Assembly: GCF_018687275.1 (NCBI RefSeq)
Contig: NZ_CP061287.1
Span: 1,302,001 to 1,366,000 of the forward strand
DNA length: 64,000 nucleotides
Source: Polynucleobacter sp. MWH-Aus1W21
Lineage (GTDB): Bacteria > Pseudomonadota > Gammaproteobacteria > Burkholderiales > Burkholderiaceae
Direction: 5' to 3'
Below are positions 1 through 7,105 of this stretch, piece by piece. How positions within the stretch are numbered: position 1 is the stretch's first letter; each line of letters opens with the position of its first letter. Made by a program: the position numbers and the translations under genes. The notes beneath the pieces were generated by a model. The model saw only the letters and a list, made by a program, of their open reading frames with translations, made no database searches and was not told the origin of the DNA.

Positions 1-100
1 GATCAACTACATAGTAGAGAGAGGTTTGAAGAATGATTGTGGGGAAAACTGTGGGGAAAAAGATAATTAGACTGGTAAAGCCTTTTATCTATTGACAATC

Positions 101-190
<90 letters not shown>

Positions 191-241
191 GGTGTGTCTA
201 AGATAAAACTTAAACGATGATTCTGCCTACTGCTTTTTGAT

Positions 242-649
242 CTATTGATCGCAAACGCCTGTCATAAGGAGTGCACCAGAGAAGAATCCAAAAGGCTTCT
301 TACCGTCTTTTGCAAATCCTTCGATACTGAGATAGTCCACAAAGGCGCCATTCTTACCTGCAGACTTTTGCGTCCAAATAACTTTGTAAGCATTGCCGTT
401 GCTTCCAGATGCGATGACTTTTGGTTTTCCTAAAGAATCCATCACATCGCCAACTACTTCCCCGGTTTTCTTGACCACTGCAAATTCTTGGCCAACTCTG
501 GGGCTATCTTTAACGATATCCAACTCTCCATTGCTTTTGATGTAGGCATCACTCAAAACCTCGCACCGATAGGTTTTCTCAGTCGCCAAAACAACTGGAG
601 AAATCAATGCCGCACAGATGAGAGTTAAAAATAATGAGAGCTTATTCAT
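242..649 (-). CDS. Small secreted protein of unknown function
   Basis: The 135-aa protein begins with a short basic end and a hydrophobic stretch, ending at about residue 22 (VVLA-TEK), which reads as a Sec signal peptide. The mature part is about 113 residues, probably periplasmic, with one cysteine near its start (YRCEV) and one at its end (GVCDQ) that could form a disulfide. I do not recognise a family. It lies between serS and tRNA-Ser on the same strand, 11 bp after the serS-side gene start. The consistent reading frame and plausible signal peptide support a real gene. The function is unknown. Confidence 0.75.
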   Translation of the reverse strand: MNKLSLFLTLICAALISPVVLATEKTYRCEVLSDAYIKSNGELDIVKDSPRVGQEFAVVKKTGEVVGDVMDSLGKPKVIASGSNGNAYKVIWTQKSAGKNGAFVDYLSIEGFAKDGKKPFGFFSGALLMTGVCDQ

Positions 650-660
650 TTGCTCTAACT

Positions 661-1971
661 TTAAATTGGCTTGAGTACTTCCAAGCCGCCCAAGTAAGGC
701 TGCAGCGCTTTCGGAATCGCAATGCTACCGTCTACTTGCTGCTTGTTCTCTAGCAAGGCTACCAATGCTCTACCCACTGCTAAGCCTGAGCCATTTAAGG
801 TGTGTACTAATTCTGGCTTGCCTTGGCCGGATTTAAATCTAGCTTGCATGCGGCGCGCTTGGAAGTCACCCATGCTGGAGCATGAACTAATTTCTCTATA
901 CGCATTTTGTGATGGCACCCAAACCTCTAAATCATAAGTCTTGGTACTACCAAAGCCCATATCGCCCGTGCAGAGCAGTACTTTTCTATAAGGCAGCTCT
1001 AGAAGCTCTAAGATTCTTTCTGCATGACCTGTGAGATCTTCCAAAGCTTGCATAGAATCTTCTGGTTTGGTGATCTGCACCAACTCTACTTTGTCAAACT
1101 GATGCTGACGAATCATGCCGCGCACATCACGGCCATAGCTACCTGCTTCTGAGCGGAAGCATGGTGTGTGAGCTACAAACTTCATTGGTAAGTTATCGGC
1201 GTTCACGATTTCATCGCGAACTAAATTGGTAACAGGCACTTCTGCTGTTGGTATTAAGTAGAAGTTTTCTGTTTTTGCTTCGCCGCCCTCATCTTCACCA
1301 CCCATTTGACGCGGGACCTTGAATAAATCTTCTTCAAACTTCGGCAACTGACCTGTGCCGCGCATAGATGCAGCGTTCACCATATAGGGTGCGTAGACTT
1401 CTTGATACTCATGCTTTGTGGCATGGGTATCGATCATGAACTGCGCTAAGGCACGGTGCAATCTGGCGATTGGTCCTTTGAGTACTACAAAGCGTGAACC
1501 ACTAATCTTGGCTGCCACTTCAAAGTCTAGACCTAATGGGCCACCAAGATCTACGTGATCTTTAATTTCAAAATCAAAAATGGGCTGCTCACCCCAACGC
1601 TTTACTTCTTTGTTTTCAGTTTCGTCTTTACCAGCTGGAACAGACTCGTCTGGGAGATTCGGAATGCCCATTAAGAAATCAGAAATTTCTGCCTGAAGCA
1701 CTGCTAAGCGGGCAGAACCAGATTCCATATCGGTGTTTACTTGCGCTACTTCAGCCATCTCAGCAGAAGCATCCTCACCCTTACCTTTTTTCATACCAAT
1801 TGCCTTAGACAATTGATTGCGTTTAGCTTGCAATTCTTCAGTACGGGTTTGCAACGATTTACGCTCCGATTCCAGGGCGTTGAATTTCTCAACATCCAAT
1901 TGGAATTTGCGAGTAGCTAAACGTGCAGCAACTGCGGCGATATCTTTACGGAGTAATTGCGGATCAATCAT
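661..1971 (-). CDS. serS: Seryl-tRNA synthetase
   Basis: This cytoplasmic class II aminoacyl-tRNA synthetase charges tRNA-Ser (and tRNA-Sec where present) with serine. At 436 aa it has the usual length. The first ~110 residues are the long antiparallel coiled coil that grips the tRNA variable arm (Lys/Glu-rich, ESERKSLQTRTEELQAKRNQ). The catalytic core follows, with motif 2 around FRSEAGSYGRDVRGMIRQHQF (about residue 275) and motif 3 GSGLAVGRALVALLE near residue 395. It starts at ATG (MIDPQLLRKD, a typical SerS opening). It lies downstream of lolA on the same strand; the ftsK-lolA-serS order is common in betaproteobacteria, although rarA, often found between them, is absent. Confidence 0.98.
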   Translation of the reverse strand: MIDPQLLRKDIAAVAARLATRKFQLDVEKFNALESERKSLQTRTEELQAKRNQLSKAIGMKKGKGEDASAEMAEVAQVNTDMESGSARLAVLQAEISDFLMGIPNLPDESVPAGKDETENKEVKRWGEQPIFDFEIKDHVDLGGPLGLDFEVAAKISGSRFVVLKGPIARLHRALAQFMIDTHATKHEYQEVYAPYMVNAASMRGTGQLPKFEEDLFKVPRQMGGEDEGGEAKTENFYLIPTAEVPVTNLVRDEIVNADNLPMKFVAHTPCFRSEAGSYGRDVRGMIRQHQFDKVELVQITKPEDSMQALEDLTGHAERILELLELPYRKVLLCTGDMGFGSTKTYDLEVWVPSQNAYREISSCSSMGDFQARRMQARFKSGQGKPELVHTLNGSGLAVGRALVALLENKQQVDGSIAIPKALQPYLGGLEVLKPI

Positions 1972-2024
1972 ATGTTGCTCTGGTTTGGTTTGTTCTGTTT
2001 TAGTGCTTAGTGAATATTGTGGCT

Positions 2025-2708
2025 CTAGTTTAAGCGCAAGACTTCTGCCCCTGCAGGCGGAGTAAAGGTAAAGCGATTAGCAGGCAAATTGACATTGAGC
2101 TGGATCTTATCCAGGGTAACTAGAACCACGCTGCCTAGCCCATCAGTTAATTCAAGGGCTTTGGGTAAGCCGTTAGCCATACCTATGGAGATCTTTGTAT
2201 AAGGCAGATCATTTTTGCTCTTCGCATTCGGATCTTTTTTAGGGGTCAGTGAAACCCATTTCATTCCCAAACGCTCTTCGCCCTCTACTAGATCAAAGTG
2301 CTGGTCTAGTGAAGTTTCGCCAAACAGAATGGCTGCTGGCGTAGATGCTAAAGCCTGCCCTGCTGGACGAAAGGTTGCCTGATTCAAATCTTTATCCCAC
2401 AAGATTAATTGCTTGCCATCCGCAATCAATTTTTGCTCATATGGTTTCTGTGTATCCCAAATAAAACGGCCTGGGCGCTGAAATACAAAATGTCCTTGCG
2501 TTTGACGCAGAACTTTCAATCCCTTATCTTGCGGCTCGTTGGCCTTAAGTGCACGTAACTGCTGTTGCACAAAATCACCTTCAGCGGTTTTAGAGTTACG
2601 CACAAATTGACGTAATTGCTCAGCGCCACCCTCGGATTGTGAGAGCGCTGCACCTGCAAACAGAATGCTTGCAATCGCAAGAATTGCTGAAATTAGAAAT
2701 CTTGACAT
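2025..2708 (-). CDS. lolA: Outer-membrane lipoprotein carrier protein LolA
   Basis: LolA is the periplasmic chaperone that takes lipoproteins released by LolCDE and hands them to LolB at the outer membrane. The 227-aa protein has an N-terminal signal peptide of about 23 residues ending ALSQ. The mature part carries LolA-family features: QTQGHFVFQRPGRFIWDTQKPYEQKLIADGKQLILWDKDLNQ, followed by the second half of the open beta-barrel. It starts 6 bp after the ftsK stop, so the two are almost certainly co-transcribed. The pairing with ftsK is conserved in many proteobacteria. Confidence 0.96.
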   Translation of the reverse strand: MSRFLISAILAIASILFAGAALSQSEGGAEQLRQFVRNSKTAEGDFVQQQLRALKANEPQDKGLKVLRQTQGHFVFQRPGRFIWDTQKPYEQKLIADGKQLILWDKDLNQATFRPAGQALASTPAAILFGETSLDQHFDLVEGEERLGMKWVSLTPKKDPNAKSKNDLPYTKISIGMANGLPKALELTDGLGSVVLVTLDKIQLNVNLPANRFTFTPPAGAEVLRLN

Positions 2709-2714
2709 GGATTC

Positions 2715-5027
2715 TTACTCTGAAGGGCGATGCAAAATCTCGCGATTGCCACCATTACCCATTTTGGATACGAGGCCTGCTTTTTCCATATCCTCAAGGA
2801 GACGTGCGGCACGGTTGTAACCAATGCGCAGATGACGCTGCACTAAAGAAATAGATGGGCGTTTGTTCTCTAAGACGATAGCAACAGCTTGGTCATAGAG
2901 TGGATCGGCTTCGCCACCGCTCTCACCAGTCAATGCATCCACATTGGATTCATCGGCACCTTCGAGAACACCATCAATGTAGTTGGCTTCACCCTTCTCT
3001 TTGAGCCACTCAACTACGCGATGCACTTCATCATCGGATACAAAGGCGCCGTGTACGCGCACTGGTAAGCCGGTACCTGGGGCCATGTAAAGCATGTCAC
3101 CCATACCAAGCAACGCTTCCGCGCCCTGTTGATCCAGAATCGTACGACTGTCGATCTTCGAGCTCACCTGAAATGAGATACGGGTTGGTACGTTGGCTTT
3201 AATCAAACCAGTAATCACGTCCACACTCGGACGTTGTGTTGCCAAAACCAAATGGATACCAGCAGCACGTGCCTTTTGAGCAATACGTGCAATCAGTTCT
3301 TCAATCTTCTTACCTGAAACCATCATCAAGTCAGCCAACTCATCGATCACGATGACGATTACTGGTGCCTTGTAGATTGGCTCTGGATCATCTGGTGTCA
3401 AGCTAAATGGATTAGTGAGCTTCTCACCCTTTTCTTCTGCTTCTAAAATCTTTTTATTAAAGCCAGCTAAGTTACGTACTCCAAACTTACTCATCAGTTT
3501 GTAGCGGCGCTCCATCTCATTCACAGCCCAATTGAGCGCGTTATAAGCCTGCTTCATGTCTGTTACTACTGGGCATAACAAATGCGGGATCTTGTCGTAG
3601 ATTGCCATTTCTAGCATCTTCGGATCGATCATGATCAAACGCACTTCATCAGGCTTAGCCTTAAAGAGCAATGACAAGATCATGGCGTTGATACCAACCG
3701 ACTTACCAGCACCAGTAGTACCCGCTACCAAGCAGTGAGGCATCTTCGCCAAGTCAGCCACCATTGGGCTGCCAGAAATATCTTTACCTAAAGCCAGAGT
3801 CAGCAATGAGTGGTTGTCGTTATAAACCTGTGAAGTAAGAATCTCTGACAAGTAGACAGATTGACGTGTTGGATTTGGTAACTCTAGGGCCATACAGGTC
3901 TTACCAGGAATCGTTTCTACTACACGCATACTGACTACGCCTAATGAGCGCGCTAAGTCACGTGAGAGGTTGACAATCTGACTACCCTTCACACCAACTG
4001 CTGGATCAATCTCGTAGCGCGTCACCACTGGACCTGGGTACGCAGCGATGACGGTTACCTGCACATTAAATTCTGCTAACTTTCGCTCGATCAAACGAGA
4101 AGTAAATTCCAATACCTCAGCAGAGATGGTTTCTTTTGCTTCGGGCACTGGATCAAGCAATGCGAGTGGTGGCAACTCAGAATCTGGAATATCCACAAAC
4201 AGAGGTTGTTGTTTCTCACGCTCTACTCGAGCGCTCTTTGGAATCTCAACAGGTGCACGCACTATTTGCACTGGCGCAGCAACTTCAACACGACCACGGA
4301 ATTCTTCTACAAACTCTTCGCGCTCTTCTGCAGCAGCTTCACCTAACTTGCGATCTTCTTCACTATCGCGACGTTCGCGAATGCGGTGGAAAGACACCTC
4401 TAAGAAACGTCCTACTTTTTCAGCGATATCCAACCAAGAGAAATGTAGAAAAAGAGATAGGCCAGCACACAAGCCAAATAGCAAAACCAGGGTGGCACCA
4501 GTAAAACCGAGGGACATTTGCAATGGGTCGCCAATCAGCTCGCCCAAAATGCCACCAGGCGGTCTAGGAAGCTCCCAGGACAGCGAATGCATCCGAATAG
4601 ACTCAAGACCCATGCTGCAGGCTAAAGTCAGACCAAAGCCTAACCAGCGCATTAATAAGGAGTCCGGCTTAGCCTCTGGATCCGGCGGCAAAGGAATACT
4701 CCAAAGCTCGCGCCAGCCATCGAGGACGCGGCGCCCAAACAAGGCTACCCACCAAAAGGCAGAAATACCAAAGACATACAGCATTAAATCGGCTAAATAG
4801 GCCCCAAAACGGCCGCCGAGGTTCTTTGGGGTCTCAAAACTGGCGTGGGACCAGGCTGGATCAGCCTTGGAGTAGGTCAGCAAAATGGCAAATAAGCCCA
4901 GGCAAAGGCCTAGGGAGATGAACCAGCGGGCCTCTAATAAGAGGCGGGGCATCCTGCCCTGCCCGACGTTCTCTGGGGGCTCGGGGCTCAATGGAGCCTT
5001 GGACTTCGGATATGTGGTTCTTGCCAT
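2715..5027 (-). CDS. ftsK: DNA translocase FtsK
   Basis: FtsK is a hexameric ATP-driven DNA pump at the division septum that resolves chromosome dimers with XerCD at dif. The 770-aa protein has an N-terminal membrane domain (about residues 30-210, four or five hydrophobic segments), a Glu/Arg-rich linker of only ~80 residues, and the motor domain. Walker A is AGTTGAGKS near residue 437 and Walker B is VIVIVIDELADLMM near 560. The C-terminal winged-helix gamma domain (about 705-765) contains RPSISLVQRHLRIGYNRAA, which reads KOPS sites. The linker is far shorter than in E. coli (1329 aa), as in other betaproteobacteria. It diverges from trxB with 39 bp between the starts. Confidence 0.98.
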   Translation of the reverse strand: MARTTYPKSKAPLSPEPPENVGQGRMPRLLLEARWFISLGLCLGLFAILLTYSKADPAWSHASFETPKNLGGRFGAYLADLMLYVFGISAFWWVALFGRRVLDGWRELWSIPLPPDPEAKPDSLLMRWLGFGLTLACSMGLESIRMHSLSWELPRPPGGILGELIGDPLQMSLGFTGATLVLLFGLCAGLSLFLHFSWLDIAEKVGRFLEVSFHRIRERRDSEEDRKLGEAAAEEREEFVEEFRGRVEVAAPVQIVRAPVEIPKSARVEREKQQPLFVDIPDSELPPLALLDPVPEAKETISAEVLEFTSRLIERKLAEFNVQVTVIAAYPGPVVTRYEIDPAVGVKGSQIVNLSRDLARSLGVVSMRVVETIPGKTCMALELPNPTRQSVYLSEILTSQVYNDNHSLLTLALGKDISGSPMVADLAKMPHCLVAGTTGAGKSVGINAMILSLLFKAKPDEVRLIMIDPKMLEMAIYDKIPHLLCPVVTDMKQAYNALNWAVNEMERRYKLMSKFGVRNLAGFNKKILEAEEKGEKLTNPFSLTPDDPEPIYKAPVIVIVIDELADLMMVSGKKIEELIARIAQKARAAGIHLVLATQRPSVDVITGLIKANVPTRISFQVSSKIDSRTILDQQGAEALLGMGDMLYMAPGTGLPVRVHGAFVSDDEVHRVVEWLKEKGEANYIDGVLEGADESNVDALTGESGGEADPLYDQAVAIVLENKRPSISLVQRHLRIGYNRAARLLEDMEKAGLVSKMGNGGNREILHRPSE

Positions 5028-5066
5028 GTTCTACCGATTGTAATCAAGCAAATCTATAATTTGAAT

Positions 5067-6023
5067 ATGACTACAAATACCCCAAAACACTCCAAAGTTC
5101 TCATCCTCGGATCAGGCCCTGCTGGCTACACAGCTGCTGTCTATGCTGCCCGAGCCAATTTGAACCCCACCCTCATTACTGGGCTGGCTCAAGGCGGTCA
5201 ATTAATGACCACAACCGACGTTGAAAACTGGCCCGCGGATGCCGATGGCGTTCAAGGCCCTGAGCTCATGGATCGCTTTTTGAAGCATGCTGAACGCTTC
5301 AATACTGAAATCATTTTTGATCACATCCATACAGCAGCCCTAAAAGAGAAACCTATTCGCTTGGTTGGCGATTCTGGAACTTATACCTGTGATGCCTTAA
5401 TTATTTGTACCGGTGCTTCCGCTCAATACATCGGCTTACCAAGTGAAGAAGCATTCATGGGTCGCGGAGTATCTGGTTGTGCAACTTGTGATGGTTTCTT
5501 CTACCGCAATCAAGATGTTTGCGTAGTGGGTGGTGGTAACACTGCTGTTGAAGAGGCTCTTTACCTCACCGGCATTGCTAAAAAAGTTACCGTGATTCAT
5601 CGTCGCGATAAATTCCGCGCTGAGCCAATCTTGAACGATCGCTTGATGGCGAAAGTGGCTGAAGGTAAAGTGGAATTGAAATTGAATGCTACTCTTGATG
5701 AAGTGCTTGGCGATGAAAAAGGTGTTACTGGTGTGCGCATCAAGAAACAAGATGGCAGCACTGAAGACATCGCCGTAACTGGTGCCTTTATTGCCATTGG
5801 CCACAAGCCAAACACTGAACTCTTTGTTGGTCAGCTCGATATGAACAACGGTTACCTTAAGACCCACTCAGGGCTTGAAGGCAATGCCACCGCTACCAAT
5901 ATCCCTGGTGTGTTTGCAGCTGGCGACGTACAAGACCACATCTACCGTCAAGCAATTACCAGCGCTGGCACAGGCTGTATGGCCGCATTAGATGCGCAGC
6001 GTTACTTAGAAACATTGGAATAA
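5067..6023 (+). CDS. trxB: Thioredoxin reductase (NADPH)
   Basis: TrxB is a cytoplasmic flavoenzyme that moves electrons from NADPH through FAD and a redox disulfide to thioredoxin. The 318-aa protein shows the N-terminal FAD-binding GSGPAGYTAAVYAARA motif, the redox-active CATC (about residues 138-141) in GCATCDGFF, the NADPH-binding GGGNTAVEEALYL (about 155), and the C-terminal FAD motif GVFAAGDVQD. A TTG lies two codons upstream at 5061, but the ATG at 5067 is the more likely start; no strong Shine-Dalgarno is visible for either. It is followed 40 bp later by a strong intrinsic terminator. Confidence 0.97.
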   Translation: MTTNTPKHSKVLILGSGPAGYTAAVYAARANLNPTLITGLAQGGQLMTTTDVENWPADADGVQGPELMDRFLKHAERFNTEIIFDHIHTAALKEKPIRLVGDSGTYTCDALIICTGASAQYIGLPSEEAFMGRGVSGCATCDGFFYRNQDVCVVGGGNTAVEEALYLTGIAKKVTVIHRRDKFRAEPILNDRLMAKVAEGKVELKLNATLDEVLGDEKGVTGVRIKKQDGSTEDIAVTGAFIAIGHKPNTELFVGQLDMNNGYLKTHSGLEGNATATNIPGVFAAGDVQDHIYRQAITSAGTGCMAALDAQRYLETLE

Positions 6024-6063
6024 AAATCCAAGTTGTTCCTTTGTCACCAAGTAATTCAGTAAT

Positions 6064-6100
6064 AAAAAAAACGCCTAGCATTGCTAGGCGTTTTTGTTTT
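6064..6100 (+). terminator. Bidirectional intrinsic terminator after trxB
   Basis: A perfect stem of ACGCCTAGCA/TGCTAGGCGT with a one-base centre is preceded by eight A residues and followed by TTTTTGTTTT. It can terminate trxB on the plus strand and vapC on the minus strand. Its central 29 bp (6067-6095) are the exact reverse complement of the terminator at 7057-7085. Confidence 0.9.
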
Positions 6101-6111
6101 AGGGACGATGC

Positions 6112-6510
6112 TTAAACCCAGTTTTCAAGAGCAAGGTTTGGAACCCTCTTAAACTCAGACATATTATTGGTAACCAGAGTTAAGCCGTGACTTCTGGCGT
6201 GAGCTGCAATATGAATATCATTTACTCCAATGGGCTGACCCGCACGCTCTAGAAAAGCTTTAATTTGCCCATAATGTTGAGTTGCAGCAATGTCATAGGG
6301 CAAAACCTCTAAGTGGCTAATGAAGTCTTCAATAACATTGAGATTTTTTTCTACGTTTGCACTTTTTTCGGCGCCATAAATTAGCTCTGCCAATGTAATT
6401 GCTGATATAGCCATACGATTAGCATTTTTGTTGAATACTTTAAGCGCCTCTAGTGGTTTTTGCTTTATGACATAAATAACAATATTTGTGTCCAATAGGT
6501 ACTTAAGCAT
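6112..6510 (-). CDS. vapC: VapC-type PIN-domain ribonuclease toxin
   Basis: This is a PIN-domain endoribonuclease of the VapC family, which typically cuts tRNA or rRNA when released from its antitoxin. The 132-aa length is normal. The acidic active-site residues are visible: D7 in YLLDTNIVIYV, E42 in LAELIYGAEKS and D98 in GVNDIHIAAHA. The final motif LVTNNMSEFKRV (residues 112-123) matches the FitB/VapC pattern in which Asn replaces the last Asp. The ATG overlaps the vapB stop by one base (TAATG), so translation is coupled. The RNA target cannot be read from the sequence. Confidence 0.93.
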   Translation of the reverse strand: MLKYLLDTNIVIYVIKQKPLEALKVFNKNANRMAISAITLAELIYGAEKSANVEKNLNVIEDFISHLEVLPYDIAATQHYGQIKAFLERAGQPIGVNDIHIAAHARSHGLTLVTNNMSEFKRVPNLALENWV

Positions 6511-6743
6511 TAGAGAGACTCTCTATCGCTTTGCTCCTGAGAGCCTCTTTCGTTCATGAAGTCTTCACTTACACCTGCTTCACCCAAGAAGAAGTTGTCC
6601 CACATATTTTCTATAGGTGCAATGATGCGCTCACGACCTTTTGAGCGTACGTTAACCTTGCGCACATTTTCTGGCAATCGCATTTCTGCAGGCAATCTCA
6701 CCGCCTGAGTACGGTTGTTGGTAAACACTGTTGAAATAACCAA
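6510..6743 (-). CDS. vapB: VapB-type antitoxin
   Basis: VapB binds and inhibits the adjacent VapC and usually represses its own operon through an N-terminal AbrB/SpoVT-like beta-barrel. Here STVFTNNRTQAVRLPAEMRLPENV is the characteristic swapped-hairpin DNA-binding segment, and the acidic C-terminal half (ENMWDNFFLGEAGVSEDFMNER) is the toxin-binding tail. I place the start at the TTG at 6743, because GGAGGG lies 7 bases upstream (6756-6751). An ATG at 6758 in the same frame would overlap that Shine-Dalgarno and add five residues. The protein is then 77 aa, normal for the family. Confidence 0.88.
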   Translation of the reverse strand: MVISTVFTNNRTQAVRLPAEMRLPENVRKVNVRSKGRERIIAPIENMWDNFFLGEAGVSEDFMNERGSQEQSDRESL

Positions 6744-6759
6744 AATTTGACCCTCCATA

Positions 6760-6779
6760 TGTATATAGCAATTGTATAT
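6760..6779. promoter_or_regulatory. Possible VapB operator: TGTATAT direct repeat
   Basis: Two copies of TGTATAT (6760-6766 and 6773-6779) lie 13 bp apart directly upstream of vapB. VapB and VapBC complexes commonly autorepress from repeated AT-rich boxes at this position. No binding data can be read from sequence, and the repeat is short, so this is tentative. Confidence 0.4.
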
Positions 6780-6804
6780 CGCACTTAGCCTAATTTCAAC
6801 CCCT

Positions 6805-7002
6805 TTAAGAGGAAGCCTTGTCTATACGGGGCTTAGGAGAACTTCTATTTAACATTTCCCACTCCAGATCATCTTCCCCTTCATGCACCAAGATTTGCAT
6901 CTCTGTAACAAGATTTAATGCCTCAATATCAACAAAACCCTTTGGAAAGGTTTTGGGATTTGAAGCATCTACGCATACTTTAATTAATTTAATTTTTTGC
7001 AT
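6805..7002 (-). CDS. Hypothetical 65-aa protein upstream of vapBC
   Basis: This small ORF (MQKIKLIKVCVDASNPKTF...) starts at ATG 7002 and ends 47 bp before vapB. The composition is plausible for a soluble protein, with an acidic patch EGEDDLEWEML. No Shine-Dalgarno is visible upstream, and I recognise no family. It lies inside the segment framed by the two mirror-image terminators, so it may have arrived with vapBC. A 63-codon ORF exists on the opposite strand over the same bases, which lowers confidence. Confidence 0.4.
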   Translation of the reverse strand: MQKIKLIKVCVDASNPKTFPKGFVDIEALNLVTEMQILVHEGEDDLEWEMLNRSSPKPRIDKASS

Positions 7003-7055
7003 GCGTTAAATAATAATTAAACCAATGACCGCAATATCAAAATGGCGATACCAAT

Positions 7056-7085
7056 AAAAAACGCCTAGCAATGCTAGGCGTTTTT
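7056..7085 (-). terminator. Bidirectional intrinsic terminator after hppA
   Basis: The stem ACGCCTAGCA/TGCTAGGCGT is flanked by A-rich sequence on the left and TTTTTG on the right, so on the minus strand it ends in a T run 20 bp after the hppA stop. Bases 7057-7085 are the perfect reverse complement of 6067-6095 after trxB. Confidence 0.9.
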
Positions 7086-7105
7086 GTATGTTGCGGTTTT
7101 ATTGC

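Noticed and set aside
4048..4800. Long open frame (250 codons) on the plus strand
   Set aside because: It lies antisense within ftsK, has a Ser/Arg-rich, low-complexity composition and no recognisable domain; ftsK is certain.
5436..5867. 143-codon minus-strand frame opposite trxB
   Set aside because: It is fully antisense to a certain gene and has no Shine-Dalgarno or domain.
6758..6758. ATG start for vapB
   Set aside because: The ATG at 6758 overlaps the GGAGGG that most likely serves as the ribosome site for the TTG 15 bases downstream. It cannot be excluded.
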